64,000 nt of DNA from Alphaproteobacteria bacterium (lineage in GTDB: Bacteria > Pseudomonadota > Alphaproteobacteria > Micropepsales > Micropepsaceae): assembly GCA_025361185.1 (NCBI GenBank), contig JANYAR010000175.1, positions 1 to 64,000 of the forward strand, in the 5' to 3' direction. Position numbers and translations under genes: made by a program. Of this stretch, positions 1 to 10,314 are shown piece by piece. The notes under the pieces are model-generated. The model saw only the letters and a list, made by a program, of their open reading frames with translations, ran no database searches and was not told the origin of the DNA. Positions within the stretch are counted from its first letter, which is position 1, and each line of letters begins with the position of its first letter.

Positions 1-391
1 CCAGATCCTTGACCACCGGCATATGCGGCAAGGGATAGACGCTGACCGCGCCGGAACAGTCGTTGATCGCCTTGGTGCAGGCCAGGGTATTGCCGCCCGC
101 GATGTTCATGGCGCAGGAACCGCACACGCCCTCGCGGCAGGAGCGGCGGAAGGACAGGGTCGGATCGATCTCGTTCTTGATCTTGATCAGCGCGTCCAGG
201 ACCATGGGGCCGCAACTGTCCAGGTCCACGGTGTAGGTGTCCATACAAGGATTTTCGCCCGCGTCGGGATTGTAGCGATAGACCTTGAATTCCTTGGTGC
301 GCTTGGGCTTCTTGCCGTTGGCGCTCCTGTCGGTGGGCCAGACCTTGCCCTTTTTCACCCGGCTGTTCTTGGGCAGCATGATCTCGACCAT
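1..391 (-). CDS. sdhB: Succinate dehydrogenase iron-sulfur subunit (3' part lies outside the window)
   Basis: Reverse-strand translation [19 protein letters not shown]...[71 protein letters not shown]; typical SdhB 2Fe-2S region. Confidence 0.95.
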   Translation of the reverse strand, partial: MVEIMLPKNSRVKKGKVWPTDRSANGKKPKRTKEFKVYRYNPDAGENPCMDTYTVDLDSCGPMVLDALIKIKNEIDPTLSFRRSCREGVCGSCAMNIAGGNTLACTKAINDCSGAVSVYPLPHMPVVKDL

Positions 392-460
392 AAAAGCTCC
401 TGAAGGCGGGGTGATTTGCGCCGTAGAGTGCCAGCGCGGGCGGCCCGGAACAACCCCAGC

Positions 461-2164
461 CTATGCCACGATTTGTTCGAACACCCATGCGATTTCCGCA
501 GTGGAATCGTTGAGGGTGCCGTTGACGACCAGCTGTTCGGACCGGCGTACCTGGGAACCGCCCAGATAAACACTCTCCTCCACCTCCAGCGCGCCGCCGC
601 CGGACCGGAAACGCCAGCCCTCCCCGCCCGGCAATTTGAGAAGGATGCCGCCGCCATCCAGTTGCGACACCCGCGCGTCGGGATGGATGTGAAACCGCAC
701 CGTGAAGCCCAGCGCAGGTCCTTTTTGCGCAACGCGCAGCAGCCGGTCGCGGCCCGTTACCATCAATCCCTGCGGCGACAGGGTGATCTGACGCTCGTGG
801 CGAACCCCGAACAGCGGCACATAGGCGTCATGCAATACCTCCACCGTCCAGCCCTGAGCGGTCTCCAGCCGCCGCGACGAAACCTCGTCCGGTCCCCCCA
901 GCAGGCGCGGGCCCAAGAGGTCGCGGACGATGCCGGGCCCAAGAATTTGGGCGCTGGACGTATCGGCCAAGGTCAAGGTGGAGTGGGCAGCCGTCGCCCG
1001 AAGGACCTCATTCCAGGCCGGGTTTGCCTCACCGCCGGTGCCGCAATTGACCACGATGCGGTCAGGACCGGATGACAGTTCAAACGCGCCCGCGCCGGCA
1101 TGGGCATCCAGCGCGAAGGCCCCTTGTGGTGTCTTGCCGCAATCCAGCAGGCACAAGCTGCGTCCCGCCGTCAGCCGCTGATAGCCACTGTGCCGGGCAT
1201 GGTGAAAGGGCTGGCCGCGCACTTCGTCGCGCGCCAGAAGACTCGCGACCATGCGCGCATCGCTTTGCGAGCCGCCGTTGAACAGCGCCATCGCGCCGTC
1301 GCCGTGGCGGAAGAAACGCAGCATGGGCGCCATCCGGTCATGCGCATTGCGCAGGACATGCGGCGGCTCTTCGCCCACCGCGCTCAAGCCTTCCATCACG
1401 GCGAGAACAAGACGATAGGCGGCAAGCAGGGTTTCCGGCGAGCGGCTGACATGACCGCCATCGGGCAGGATCTGCCGCTCGATCTCTTCTTCCAGGCGCG
1501 CAAGGCCGGTCTGGCGGCGCCCCCGACTATCGTCCAGGCACAGCGCCGACAGCGCCAGCACGGCGGCGGATTCCAATCGGGGCGATCCATCAGGCGCCTC
1601 GCCGCAAATGCGTTCCAACATCTTGCATTGTTCGCGCAAGGACACGAACAGGCGCGAGCGCCACATCATGTCGGAATTGGCGATCACCAGCCTTCCATGG
1701 ACGAAAATGGCGCAAAGCCGCTGCGCCATGACATGCGGCGACCACACCGGTTCGCTATAGGCGCCATGGCGCTTGATCCACTGGCTGATCAGATTTGTCG
1801 CCAATGTCCGGGCATTGTCGCCGCCGGCGCTGGACAAGGGCGCCAGCCAGGCAAAGCCGTGCAACGCCGCATGCCAGGCCTGTGTGGGCGGCGGCAGGTC
1901 AAAGACCGAGACGCCATCGGGCACATCCAGGTGCACGCCATGAAAGCGAAACCGGCCCCTGAGCAGGGCGTCGGCGTCTTCCAGGCGGCGCGGCGCCGCA
2001 TCCCAGGAATGAAACACGATATGGTCGGCCAGGGGGCCGCGCAGCAAACGGCGATAGAACCAGTTGGACCGCCACCAGACCCGCAGCGGCGCGGCCATGC
2101 GGCGCAAACCTGCCCGAAACAGTTCCGGCAGGAGCGGCAACATCTCGCTCCCCCGCACCGTCAA
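461..2164 (-). CDS. Heparinase II/III family protein
   Basis: 567-aa ORF; C-terminal region FELSSGPDRIVVNCGTGG...ATAAHSTLTLADTSSAQI resembles bacterial heparinase II/III-like proteins; overlaps rpe stop by 4 nt. Confidence 0.8.
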   Translation of the reverse strand: MTVRGSEMLPLLPELFRAGLRRMAAPLRVWWRSNWFYRRLLRGPLADHIVFHSWDAAPRRLEDADALLRGRFRFHGVHLDVPDGVSVFDLPPPTQAWHAALHGFAWLAPLSSAGGDNARTLATNLISQWIKRHGAYSEPVWSPHVMAQRLCAIFVHGRLVIANSDMMWRSRLFVSLREQCKMLERICGEAPDGSPRLESAAVLALSALCLDDSRGRRQTGLARLEEEIERQILPDGGHVSRSPETLLAAYRLVLAVMEGLSAVGEEPPHVLRNAHDRMAPMLRFFRHGDGAMALFNGGSQSDARMVASLLARDEVRGQPFHHARHSGYQRLTAGRSLCLLDCGKTPQGAFALDAHAGAGAFELSSGPDRIVVNCGTGGEANPAWNEVLRATAAHSTLTLADTSSAQILGPGIVRDLLGPRLLGGPDEVSSRRLETAQGWTVEVLHDAYVPLFGVRHERQITLSPQGLMVTGRDRLLRVAQKGPALGFTVRFHIHPDARVSQLDGGGILLKLPGGEGWRFRSGGGALEVEESVYLGGSQVRRSEQLVVNGTLNDSTAEIAWVFEQIVA

Positions 2165-2820
2165 CCCCTCAAGGCGGCAATATTGGCGGCATACTGGGAC
2201 GGCCCGCCCTGGAACACCGCGGTGCCCGCCACCAATACAGTGGCGCCGGCGGCGATGGCGCGCCTGGCGGTCGCCGGCGTGATGCCGCCATCCACTTCCA
2301 GCGCGATATCACGTCCTGTTGCGTCGATGCGTTTGCGCGCGGCCTCGATCTTTGCAAGCTGACTTTCGATGAAGCTTTGCCCGCCGAAACCGGGATTGAC
2401 GCTCATGATCAAAATCAGGTCCACCAGATCCATCAGATTGTCCAACGCATCGATCGGCGTTGCGGGATTGAGGACAACGCCAGCTTTCTTGCCCAGCTTG
2501 CGGATCAACTGAAGCGTGCGGTGGACATGCGGTCCGCTTTCGGGATGCACCGTCAAGCCGTCGGCGCCGGCTTGCGCAAAGGCTTCGATATATGGGTCCA
2601 CCGGCGAGATCATCAGATGGACGTCGAAGGGCTTTTGGGCGTGGCCGCGCAACGCCTTCACCACCTGTGGCCCGATGGTGATGTTGGGCACGAAATGGCC
2701 GTCCATCACATCGACATGGATCCAGTCCGCGCCCGCCGCCTCGACCGCCGCGATTTCCGCGCCCAACTTCGAGAAATCGGCGGAGAGAATCGAGGGCGCG
2801 ATCAGGACAGGCTTGGCCAT
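2161..2820 (-). CDS. rpe: Ribulose-phosphate 3-epimerase
   Basis: MAKPVLIAPSILSADFSKLGAEIAAVEAAGADWIHVDVMDGHFVPNITIGP; start at 2820 inside the longer ORF 2161..3084. Confidence 0.95.
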   Translation of the reverse strand: MAKPVLIAPSILSADFSKLGAEIAAVEAAGADWIHVDVMDGHFVPNITIGPQVVKALRGHAQKPFDVHLMISPVDPYIEAFAQAGADGLTVHPESGPHVHRTLQLIRKLGKKAGVVLNPATPIDALDNLMDLVDLILIMSVNPGFGGQSFIESQLAKIEAARKRIDATGRDIALEVDGGITPATARRAIAAGATVLVAGTAVFQGGPSQYAANIAALRG

Positions 2821-2824
2821 GAGG

Positions 2825-4237
2825 TTAAGTGCCGGATTCGGACAAAGGCTGCAAGGCGCGGCGATCGCGGGCCACAGCCAGAAGCAGGACCAGGCTGGGC
2901 AGCCACACGATCCGCGACTGGTAGCGGTCATGGGGGTTGGAAAACGTGCCGCAGATGATGGCATTGCCGACCAGGCCCAGCAGCACCAGGGCCGGCAGTA
3001 GGCCCTCGCCCCAGCTCCGGCGCGCCACCGCATGCTGGAGCAACACCGCCAGTCCCAAGATCGACATCGCCCCCACCGGGACATGGATCAGGTTGAGGGG
3101 CTTGAAGCGGAACCGGGCGCGTTGCTGGCGCGCCGCCAGATAGGCCGGCAACTGAGCGGGAATCAGATGCTTGAACTGGGGTTCCAGAATCCGCAACTGC
3201 GGTTCGACGCCGTCACCGGTCTTGAACTGAAAAAATTGCAGCACCGATTCACGAACCGCCTTGCGCACATGCATGACCGGATAGCGCTTGAGGCTTTCCA
3301 TCACCATGCGGCGGCCTTCGTCCTGTTGCGCCTGGCTATTGAATCCGCCCAGGGCGCGAAAGCTGCTGCTTTGGCCCCACAACCAAGCCTCGGCCGATTG
3401 CGGCACACTGTTCTTATAGGCACAGAGCCGCCAATTCATGGTGCCATTCGGCGGGCACGTGTCGCTCATCAACCTCTGCACGATGCCGTCCTGCATCAAG
3501 CGGGCCAGAACGAAAATCGAGCCGGACTTGCTGACAAAGATTTTTCCGGTCAGCGCGAAATTGCTCGCCACGACAAGGCTTAGCGCGGCCATCAATGCAA
3601 TAAGGCCGTGCTTGAGGTCTATTTTTGCCCATAGCGGGACGGCCTGCATGTTCTGAATTAATTTGAAAAACGCGGCTGCGATCAAAAGCCCGCCCAGCAA
3701 CCCCAGATGCGAGGGGTGAGAAGCCACTGCCAGGCCGGTCAGTCCCGTCACCACAAGCCGTCCCGCTCTGCCGAGCCGATCGCCGCGGAACAACAGCAGA
3801 TAGGCGCCTAGGATCACAACGGGCGTGAAAATGTCAGGTTCGACCTGCCCCGCATACCAGCCAATGCCGGTGAAGAGGCTAAGGACTGCCCCGATGGCCG
3901 TGAGGCCCCCCAACGTCAGCCTTGGCGCCTCGGCGCGGGCCACTTGCAGGATCATGTAGCTGATCATCAAGGCTTGCAGGATCACCAAGGGCCAAAGGCT
4001 GAAACGAGCGCCCGCCAGGAACAACAGTTCGGCATAGACCGGCGCGCGTTCGACCAGAAAGGTATGGGCCAGCCCTTCCAGCAAATAGCCGCCCGTGTCG
4101 TAGAACATCAGGGGGAAGCCGTTCCATATCGCCACCGACAGGAACATCAGGCTCAAACCCGCCATGGCCAGCACGCAGTTGGCAGCGCCCCGTAGCGGGG
4201 GATTCCAAGCTCTCCAGTTGATCGGTGATTCGCCCAT
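2825..4237 (-). CDS. Multi-pass membrane protein of unknown function
   Basis: 470-aa ORF with many hydrophobic segments; directly upstream of rpe. Confidence 0.7.
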   Translation of the reverse strand: MGESPINWRAWNPPLRGAANCVLAMAGLSLMFLSVAIWNGFPLMFYDTGGYLLEGLAHTFLVERAPVYAELLFLAGARFSLWPLVILQALMISYMILQVARAEAPRLTLGGLTAIGAVLSLFTGIGWYAGQVEPDIFTPVVILGAYLLLFRGDRLGRAGRLVVTGLTGLAVASHPSHLGLLGGLLIAAAFFKLIQNMQAVPLWAKIDLKHGLIALMAALSLVVASNFALTGKIFVSKSGSIFVLARLMQDGIVQRLMSDTCPPNGTMNWRLCAYKNSVPQSAEAWLWGQSSSFRALGGFNSQAQQDEGRRMVMESLKRYPVMHVRKAVRESVLQFFQFKTGDGVEPQLRILEPQFKHLIPAQLPAYLAARQQRARFRFKPLNLIHVPVGAMSILGLAVLLQHAVARRSWGEGLLPALVLLGLVGNAIICGTFSNPHDRYQSRIVWLPSLVLLLAVARDRRALQPLSESGT

Positions 4238-4386
4238 CGCCCCCCGCGCACGAGAATTTGCCGCAAGCCGCGCTCCAATGCGATAGCGGACGGGACGAAT
4301 GTGCGGTTGACTGCGGGCAGCGCGCCCCTAAACTCCGCCCCGGCCAAGATAACTGAACCGATAACCTTCCGTTCAAAGGGACTTTT

Positions 4387-4809
4387 ATGGCGGACCACCC
4401 GCAAAAATCTGGGACGAACGCGCGTCCGCTTTCTCCCCATCTCACCATCTATCGCTGGCCGGTCACCATGATGACCTCCATCGCCCACCGCGCCACCGGT
4501 ATGGGCCTGTCGGTCGGGGTTGTGGTCCTGGCCTGGTGGCTGGTGTGCATCTCCAATGGGCCGGAAGGCTGGCAGAGCTTTCATGCCATCTGGGATACGC
4601 CGCTCGGCCTGCTGGCGCTGTTCGGGCTGACCTGGTCGCTGATCTTTCACTTCCTCAACGGCGTGCGGCACCTGGCCTGGGATCTGGGTTACGGCTTTGC
4701 CAAACAGCTCGCCGAGCGCAACAGCGTGATCATCTTCGCACTTTCCATCATCGGCGCGCTTGCGGTCTTCGCAGCCGTCTGGACCGGCCATGGAGGATAT
4801 CTGCAATGA
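4387..4809 (+). CDS. sdhC: Succinate dehydrogenase cytochrome b556 subunit
   Basis: [29 protein letters not shown], SdhC signature; next to sdhD/sdhA. Confidence 0.95.
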   Translation: MADHPQKSGTNARPLSPHLTIYRWPVTMMTSIAHRATGMGLSVGVVVLAWWLVCISNGPEGWQSFHAIWDTPLGLLALFGLTWSLIFHFLNGVRHLAWDLGYGFAKQLAERNSVIIFALSIIGALAVFAAVWTGHGGYLQ

Positions 4810-5186
4810 GCTCGGCGCAAACGCCGCTGCACAAAGTGCGCGGCATGGGCTCGTCCCATTCCGGCACCGGCCATTTCTGGCACGAGCGCGTCACCGCCGT
4901 GGCGCTGATCCCGCTGTCGCTGTGGTTTCTCTATGTGATGCTGGGCCTGGCCGGCACCAGCGAAGTCACCGCGCTGCAGTTCCTGGCGCATCCTTGGAAC
5001 GCACTGATGATGGGCGCCTTTGTCTGTTTTTCGCTCTGGCATGCCTATCTCGGCCTTCAGGTGGTGGTGGACGATTATGTCCACACCGCCGGAGCCAAGA
5101 TATTCCTGCTTCTGCTGATCCGTTTTTCCGTCATCGCCACCGGCGCGACCTGCCTGTTCGCCATCGTGCGCATCGCCGCCCTATAG
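4806..5186 (+). CDS. sdhD: Succinate dehydrogenase membrane anchor subunit
   Basis: [44 protein letters not shown] overlap with sdhC. Confidence 0.93.
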   Translation: MSSAQTPLHKVRGMGSSHSGTGHFWHERVTAVALIPLSLWFLYVMLGLAGTSEVTALQFLAHPWNALMMGAFVCFSLWHAYLGLQVVVDDYVHTAGAKIFLLLLIRFSVIATGATCLFAIVRIAAL

Positions 5187-5194
5187 GAACACTC

Positions 5195-6982
5195 ATGCCC
5201 GCCTACAATATCGTTGACCATACTTTCGACGTCGTGGTTGTCGGCGCCGGTGGCGCCGGTCTGCGCGCCACCCTGGAATGCGCCGCGCGCGGTCTGAAGA
5301 CCGCCTGCATCACCAAGGTGTTTCCCACCCGCAGCCACACCGTGGCGGCGCAAGGCGGCGTGGCGGCGAGCCTGGGCAATATGGGCGAGGACAATTGGCG
5401 CTGGCATATGTACGACACCGTCAAGGGTTCGGACTGGCTGGGCGATCAGGACTCCATCGAATATCTGTGCCGCAACGCGCCCGAAGCGGTCTACGAGCTG
5501 GAGCATTTCGGCATGCCCTTCAGCCGCACCGAGGAAGGCAAGATCTACCAGCGCGCCTTTGGCGGCATGACCGCCAATTACGGCCAGGGCATCGTGCAGC
5601 GCACCTGCGCAGCGGCCGACCGCACCGGCCATGCCATGCTGCACACTTTGTACGGCCAGTGCGTGAAGCATGAAGTCAATTTCTTCATCGAATTTTTCGC
5701 CCTCGACCTGATCATGGAGGATGGCGCCTGCCGCGGCGTGCTGGCGTGGAATCTTGACGACGGCAGCATCCATCGTTTCCGCACCCACAAGGTGATCATG
5801 GCCACCGGCGGCTATGGCCGCGCCTATCAGAGCTGCACCGGCGCCCATACCCAGACCGGCGACGGCAATGCCATGGTGCTGCGCGCCGGCCTGCCGCTGC
5901 AGGACATGGAATTCGTGCAGTTCCATCCCACCGGCATCTTCGGCGCCGGCGTACTGATCACCGAAGGCGTGCGCGGGGAAGGCGGCTATCTGACCAACTC
6001 TGAAGGTGAGCGCTTCATGGAGCGCTACGCGCCCAATGCCAAGGACCTGGCCTCGCGCGACGTGGTGTCCCGCGCCATGACAATCGAAATCCGCGAGGGC
6101 CGCGGCGTCGGCCCCGGCAAGGATCATATCCACCTGCATCTGTCGCATCTGGATCCCAAGGTCATCCATGAACGTCTGCCGGGCATCTCGGAATCGGCGC
6201 GCATCTTCGCGGGCGTGGACGTGACCAAGGAGCCGATCCCGGTGCTGCCCACGGTGCATTACAATATGGGCGGTATTCCTTGCGCCTATACCGGCCAGGC
6301 CTTGACGCTTTCAAACGGCAATCCCGACACACCGGTGCCCGGCCTGATGGCGGTGGGCGAAGCGGCCTGTGTCAGTGTGCATGGCGCCAACCGCCTGGGC
6401 TCCAATTCGCTGATCGACCTGGTGGTGTTCGGCAAGGCGGCGGGCATGGAAGCGGCCAAGGCGCTGGAAGGCGTCACCGGCCACCCCGAGCTCACCAAGG
6501 GCGCGGGCGACGCCGCGCTGGCCCGTTTCGACCGCTTGCGCCACGCCAAGGGTTCCACGCCCACCGCCGTGATGCGCGCCGCCATGCAAAAGGCGATGCA
6601 GGAAGATGCCGCCGTGTTCCGCACCGGAGAGACGCTGGAACAGGGCAAGCGCCGCATCGCCGCCATCTATGCCCAGCGCGGCGACCTCGGCATCCAGGAC
6701 CGTTCGCTGATCTGGAACACCGATCTGGTCGAAACCCTGGAGTTCGACAATCTGCTCCAGCAGGCGGCGGTCACGGTGGCGGGCGCGGTCAACCGGCTGG
6801 AGAGCCGCGGCGCCCATGCCCGCGAGGATCATGCAAGCCGCGACGACCAGAACTGGATGAAGCATACCCTGGCCTGGCTGGACGTGAACACAGGTGAGAC
6901 GCGCATCGATTACCGCCCGGTGCACACCTACACCTTGACCAATGACGTCGAATATATCCCGCCCAAGGCGCGGACATATTGA
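5195..6982 (+). CDS. sdhA: Succinate dehydrogenase flavoprotein subunit
   Basis: [27 protein letters not shown]...[18 protein letters not shown]; full-length SdhA. Confidence 0.98.
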   Translation: MPAYNIVDHTFDVVVVGAGGAGLRATLECAARGLKTACITKVFPTRSHTVAAQGGVAASLGNMGEDNWRWHMYDTVKGSDWLGDQDSIEYLCRNAPEAVYELEHFGMPFSRTEEGKIYQRAFGGMTANYGQGIVQRTCAAADRTGHAMLHTLYGQCVKHEVNFFIEFFALDLIMEDGACRGVLAWNLDDGSIHRFRTHKVIMATGGYGRAYQSCTGAHTQTGDGNAMVLRAGLPLQDMEFVQFHPTGIFGAGVLITEGVRGEGGYLTNSEGERFMERYAPNAKDLASRDVVSRAMTIEIREGRGVGPGKDHIHLHLSHLDPKVIHERLPGISESARIFAGVDVTKEPIPVLPTVHYNMGGIPCAYTGQALTLSNGNPDTPVPGLMAVGEAACVSVHGANRLGSNSLIDLVVFGKAAGMEAAKALEGVTGHPELTKGAGDAALARFDRLRHAKGSTPTAVMRAAMQKAMQEDAAVFRTGETLEQGKRRIAAIYAQRGDLGIQDRSLIWNTDLVETLEFDNLLQQAAVTVAGAVNRLESRGAHAREDHASRDDQNWMKHTLAWLDVNTGETRIDYRPVHTYTLTNDVEYIPPKARTY

Positions 6983-7083
6983 ACAATCGGGCGCCCATCA
7001 GGGACTAGGCGCCTAGTGCCAGTCATGAACTCTTTGGCGATTCTCGCGTTATATCGACGATGGATTGCGCGTAAGAGGATCCC

Positions 7084-7497
7084 ATGTTCATCCATTCCAT
7101 ATTTGCAGTCCTTCTTGTCTTCGGCGCCGCCGCGCCCGCGTTGGCGCAGCCGGCCAAAAAAACCACCATCACCGTTTCCACCCCCACCCCCGATGACCGC
7201 GCGCGCCAATGGTTGGTGCCGGTGGACGACAAGAACTATACTCAGAGCTGGAATGAGGCGGGCAAAGCCTTCAAGGGCCGCCAGAAAGAAGATGCCTGGG
7301 CGGCCAGCGCCGACGTGCGGCGCGTGCCCTTGGGCGCGGTGGCCAGCCGCAGCCTCAAATCCATAGACCTGGACCGCAACAATATCGCCGTCATCCGCTA
7401 CGACACGGTCTTCGCCCACAAGGCGGCGGCGGTGGAAACTGTCACCCTCGCCTGGGAAAATGGCGGCTGGACGGTGACGGACTATTCCGTCGAGTAG
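7084..7497 (+). CDS. Small secreted protein of unknown function
   Basis: N-terminal signal peptide MFIHSIFAVLLVFGAAAPALAQ. Confidence 0.65.
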   Translation: MFIHSIFAVLLVFGAAAPALAQPAKKTTITVSTPTPDDRARQWLVPVDDKNYTQSWNEAGKAFKGRQKEDAWAASADVRRVPLGAVASRSLKSIDLDRNNIAVIRYDTVFAHKAAAVETVTLAWENGGWTVTDYSVE

Positions 7498-7594
7498 CCC
7501 CAATGCTGCCGCAATTCGTTCAGATATAGTTCAGGCGTGGAAAACGAACCTCTGGGCGCGGCATTGCTGCGTCGAATTTCAAAGGGAGTATTTC

Positions 7595-8269
7595 ATGACC
7601 ATGAAGAAAATTTTGCTCGCCGCCTGCGCGGCGGCAACGCTTATGTCCGGCACCGCTGTGGCCCAACCCGGATGGGTGCCGCCCGGCAACGATCCCGCCG
7701 GCTATTACAGCGATACGGACCATAGCGGCTATTATGACCGCGACGGCCGCTATCGCCGCATCCGAGATCGCGCCTGGCGTGGTGATCGTGATCGCGGCGA
7801 TCGCGACACTGATCGCGGCTACGGCCCTCCTCCACCGCCTCCCGCCTATTATCAGCAGGGCCGCTATGAAGAGAGCTGCCGCCGTGGCAATGCCACCGCC
7901 GGCACCATCTTCGGCGCCCTGGCGGGCGGGTTGATCGGTGGCGCCGCCAGCCGCGGCAATGGCGGCGCGGTCGTCGGCGGCGTCGTGCTGGGCGGCCTGC
8001 TCGGCAACGTCATCGGCCGCGACATCGATTGCGACGACCAGCCGGTGGCCTATCGTGTCTATGCCGACAGCCTGAACGGTGACATCGGACGTCCCTATGA
8101 ATGGCGCAATCGTGACAATCGCGGAACCTTCACCTCCACCCGCGAATTACGCCGTGGCGGCATGATGTGCCGCGAATTCGCCGAGACCAGCTGGCGCGGT
8201 GGCCAGAGTTTTACGCGCACCGGCACCGCGTGCCGCGACGCCGGCACCGGCCATTGGCGGTTTGATTGA
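7595..8269 (+). CDS. Glycine-zipper (2TM-type) surface protein with R/D/G-rich and polyproline linker
   Basis: Signal peptide; GTIFGALAGGLIGGAASRGNGGAVVGGVVLGGLLGNVIGRDIDCDD. Confidence 0.8.
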   Translation: MTMKKILLAACAAATLMSGTAVAQPGWVPPGNDPAGYYSDTDHSGYYDRDGRYRRIRDRAWRGDRDRGDRDTDRGYGPPPPPPAYYQQGRYEESCRRGNATAGTIFGALAGGLIGGAASRGNGGAVVGGVVLGGLLGNVIGRDIDCDDQPVAYRVYADSLNGDIGRPYEWRNRDNRGTFTSTRELRRGGMMCREFAETSWRGGQSFTRTGTACRDAGTGHWRFD

Positions 8270-8273
8270 CGCC

Positions 8274-8301
8274 CTGGCCCCGGCGTCCGCGCCGGGGCCA
8301 G
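8274..8301 (+). terminator. Strong GC hairpin, probable terminator
   Basis: CTGGCCCCGGCG-tccg-CGCCGGGGCCAG, 12-bp perfect stem immediately after the stop codon at 8269. Confidence 0.7.
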
Positions 8302-8373
8302 CCGTCTAACTTTTGCCCGTTCATTTTCGCTTTTAGGCTGTTCGATGCCGTTGCAACTTCGCGGGAGAATGGC

Positions 8374-8832
8374 ATGAGGCCAAACCTTGCCGTCGTTTCT
8401 CTGCTCATCCTGGGCGGGACAGCGCCAGCCATGGCTGACGCCTGCAGCGGACGCGATCACACCGGCGGCACCATCATGGGCGGCGTGCTGGGAGGCGTGC
8501 TCGGCGGCGTTCTCACCCACGGCAAGGTCGTGGGCATCGCCGGCGGCGCCCTGCTGGGAGGACTCGCGGGAAACGCCATCGCCCGCGACCTGGACTGCCA
8601 GGACCGGCCCTATGCGGCGCGCGCCTATGACCAGAGTTTTCATGGCGAGGTCGGCCACCGTTATGAATGGAGCCGCGGCCCCAACCACGGCTATGTCATG
8701 ACCAACCGTGAATTTGACCGGGGCCCACGCCGGTGCCGGGATTTCACCCAAGTCGTTTATCGTCACGGCCGCGAGTATGATCGCATGGGGACGGCCTGCC
8801 GCAGGCGCGATGGTGCGTGGGAGTTTCTCTAG
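8374..8832 (+). CDS. Glycine-zipper (2TM-type) surface protein, paralog of the preceding gene
   Basis: MRPNLAVVSLLILGGTAPAMADACSG...GGTIMGGVLGGVLGGVLTHGKVVGIAGGALLGGLAGNAIARDLDCQD. Confidence 0.8.
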   Translation: MRPNLAVVSLLILGGTAPAMADACSGRDHTGGTIMGGVLGGVLGGVLTHGKVVGIAGGALLGGLAGNAIARDLDCQDRPYAARAYDQSFHGEVGHRYEWSRGPNHGYVMTNREFDRGPRRCRDFTQVVYRHGREYDRMGTACRRRDGAWEFL

Positions 8833-8978
8833 AGCTAAGCGGGCCTTCCCAGTTTTGGCGGGCCGTTGTCGTGCCCGGACACCGGAAAAACCCGCGCAAA
8901 TGCTGCCTATTTTATAGGCAAACCATTGGGTAACCAATTGACACTAGGCTGAATGACGCAATTCCCTATGCGTTGGAC

Positions 8979-9560
8979 ATGGCCGTATCCTGGACCATCA
9001 GCGTCGGGGGCCATGCCTATGGCCCCTACAGCCTGGAGCAAATGCAGGCCTTCCATGCCGAGAAACGGCTGGCGGCCCATTCCCTGATTGCGCGTGAAGG
9101 CGAGGAGAAATTCCATCCCGCCAGCGAATATCCGGAATTTGCGGCGCTGCTTCAGTCAATGGCGGATGCGCCGGCCGCGTCGCAGCCCGTTCAACCAGGC
9201 CGCTTCGGCGCCCGCATCGAGCTCGACAGCGGCAATCCCGCGCCAGGACATTATGTGATCGCTACGGACATGAAAGAGCGCGCCATCGCCGCGCTGGAAG
9301 AAGAAATATACGCCTTGGGCATGGCGCACCAGATCGGGCCGCAAGTGTGGGCTCTCTCCAGCTTGGCCTCCATCAACGTGGTACGGACGGCCCTGATACA
9401 GAAGTTGGGCAAGACCGACACGCTGTTCATCGTGGATTCCGTGAACGACAAGGTCGCCTGGTTCAATTTCGGCCCCGAGGCAGACGCCCGTGTCCGCAAG
9501 ATGTGGAGCCGCCACACCGAGCCGCAGGCTGGCGAGAAGCGCGGCGTTACCAGGACCTAG
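8979..9560 (+). CDS. GYF_2-like domain protein
   Basis: WTISVGGHAYGPYSLEQMQAFHAEKRLAAHSLIAREGEEKFHPASEYPEF resembles the GYF_2 fold; rest unassigned. Confidence 0.7.
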   Translation: MAVSWTISVGGHAYGPYSLEQMQAFHAEKRLAAHSLIAREGEEKFHPASEYPEFAALLQSMADAPAASQPVQPGRFGARIELDSGNPAPGHYVIATDMKERAIAALEEEIYALGMAHQIGPQVWALSSLASINVVRTALIQKLGKTDTLFIVDSVNDKVAWFNFGPEADARVRKMWSRHTEPQAGEKRGVTRT

Positions 9561-9570
9561 GATCGCGCGC

Positions 9571-10101
9571 CTAGCGGCGCGTGCAGTCCAGCAATCCCGC
9601 CGCGTAGCGTTCCGCGTTGGCGACATAGACCGCGGCCGAATTTTCAATGCCTGAAATTTGCTCCGCCGTGAGGTCGCGCAGCGCCCTGGCGGGGGCGCCC
9701 AGGATCATCTTGCCATCGCCGAACGCCTTGTCTTCCGTCACCAGCGCGCCCGCGCCGACCAGACAATGGCGGCCGATCCGGGCGCGGTTGAGCAAGATCG
9801 CCCCCATGCCGATCAAGCTGTCATCGCCGACACTGGCGCTGTGGACGATGACGCGGTGACCGATGGTGACGCCGCGTCCGATGGTCACGGGCTGTCCCGG
9901 ATCGGCGTGAATGATGCTATGATCCTGCACATTCGAGTTCGGCCCGATTGTGATCCAGTCATTGTCGCCGCGCAGCACCGCGCCGAACCAGATGCTCGCA
10001 CCTTGCATCACGCGAACTTTCCCGATCAGCACCGCATCGGGTGCAATCCAGCAATTCCCGGCGATTTCGGGCACCGCACCATTCAGCTCGTAAACCGGCA
10101 T
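9571..10101 (-). CDS. Gamma carbonic anhydrase family protein
   Basis: MPVYELNGAVPEIAGNCWIAPDAVLIGKVRVMQGASIWFGAVLRGDNDWITIGPNSNVQDHSIIH; left-handed beta-helix hexapeptides. Confidence 0.9.
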   Translation of the reverse strand: MPVYELNGAVPEIAGNCWIAPDAVLIGKVRVMQGASIWFGAVLRGDNDWITIGPNSNVQDHSIIHADPGQPVTIGRGVTIGHRVIVHSASVGDDSLIGMGAILLNRARIGRHCLVGAGALVTEDKAFGDGKMILGAPARALRDLTAEQISGIENSAAVYVANAERYAAGLLDCTRR

Positions 10102-10314
10102 GATCTTTGTTCCGTACTATTTCCGTTGTGAGAAATTCACACACCTGCCGGCAAAAAACGATACCCTGAATTCAGGCGGTTTGATTCGCCTGATTACGGG
10201 GGAATAAGGCACTGGTGCATCTCGCACTGCGTTCGCCACAGAATCCAGGGCCGGGACAACCGGGCAGCCCCTCCCCTTCGTTCACCAGCACCGTCTCACA
10301 CATCGGGAGTATCC

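Noticed and set aside
1100-2362. 420-aa + strand ORF
   Set aside because: Antisense to the heparinase-family gene and rpe; shadow ORF.
5075-6259. 394-aa - strand ORF
   Set aside because: Antisense to sdhA; shadow ORF.
7740-7830. Short GATCG-like repeats (gatcgtgatcgcggcgatcgcgacactgatcgcgg)
   Set aside because: Explained by the Arg/Asp-rich coding sequence; irregular and not a CRISPR or satellite.
10127-10141. TGTGA-gaaat-TCACA resembling a CRP/FNR site
   Set aside because: Spacer is 5 bp rather than the canonical 6, and no matching promoter is clear.
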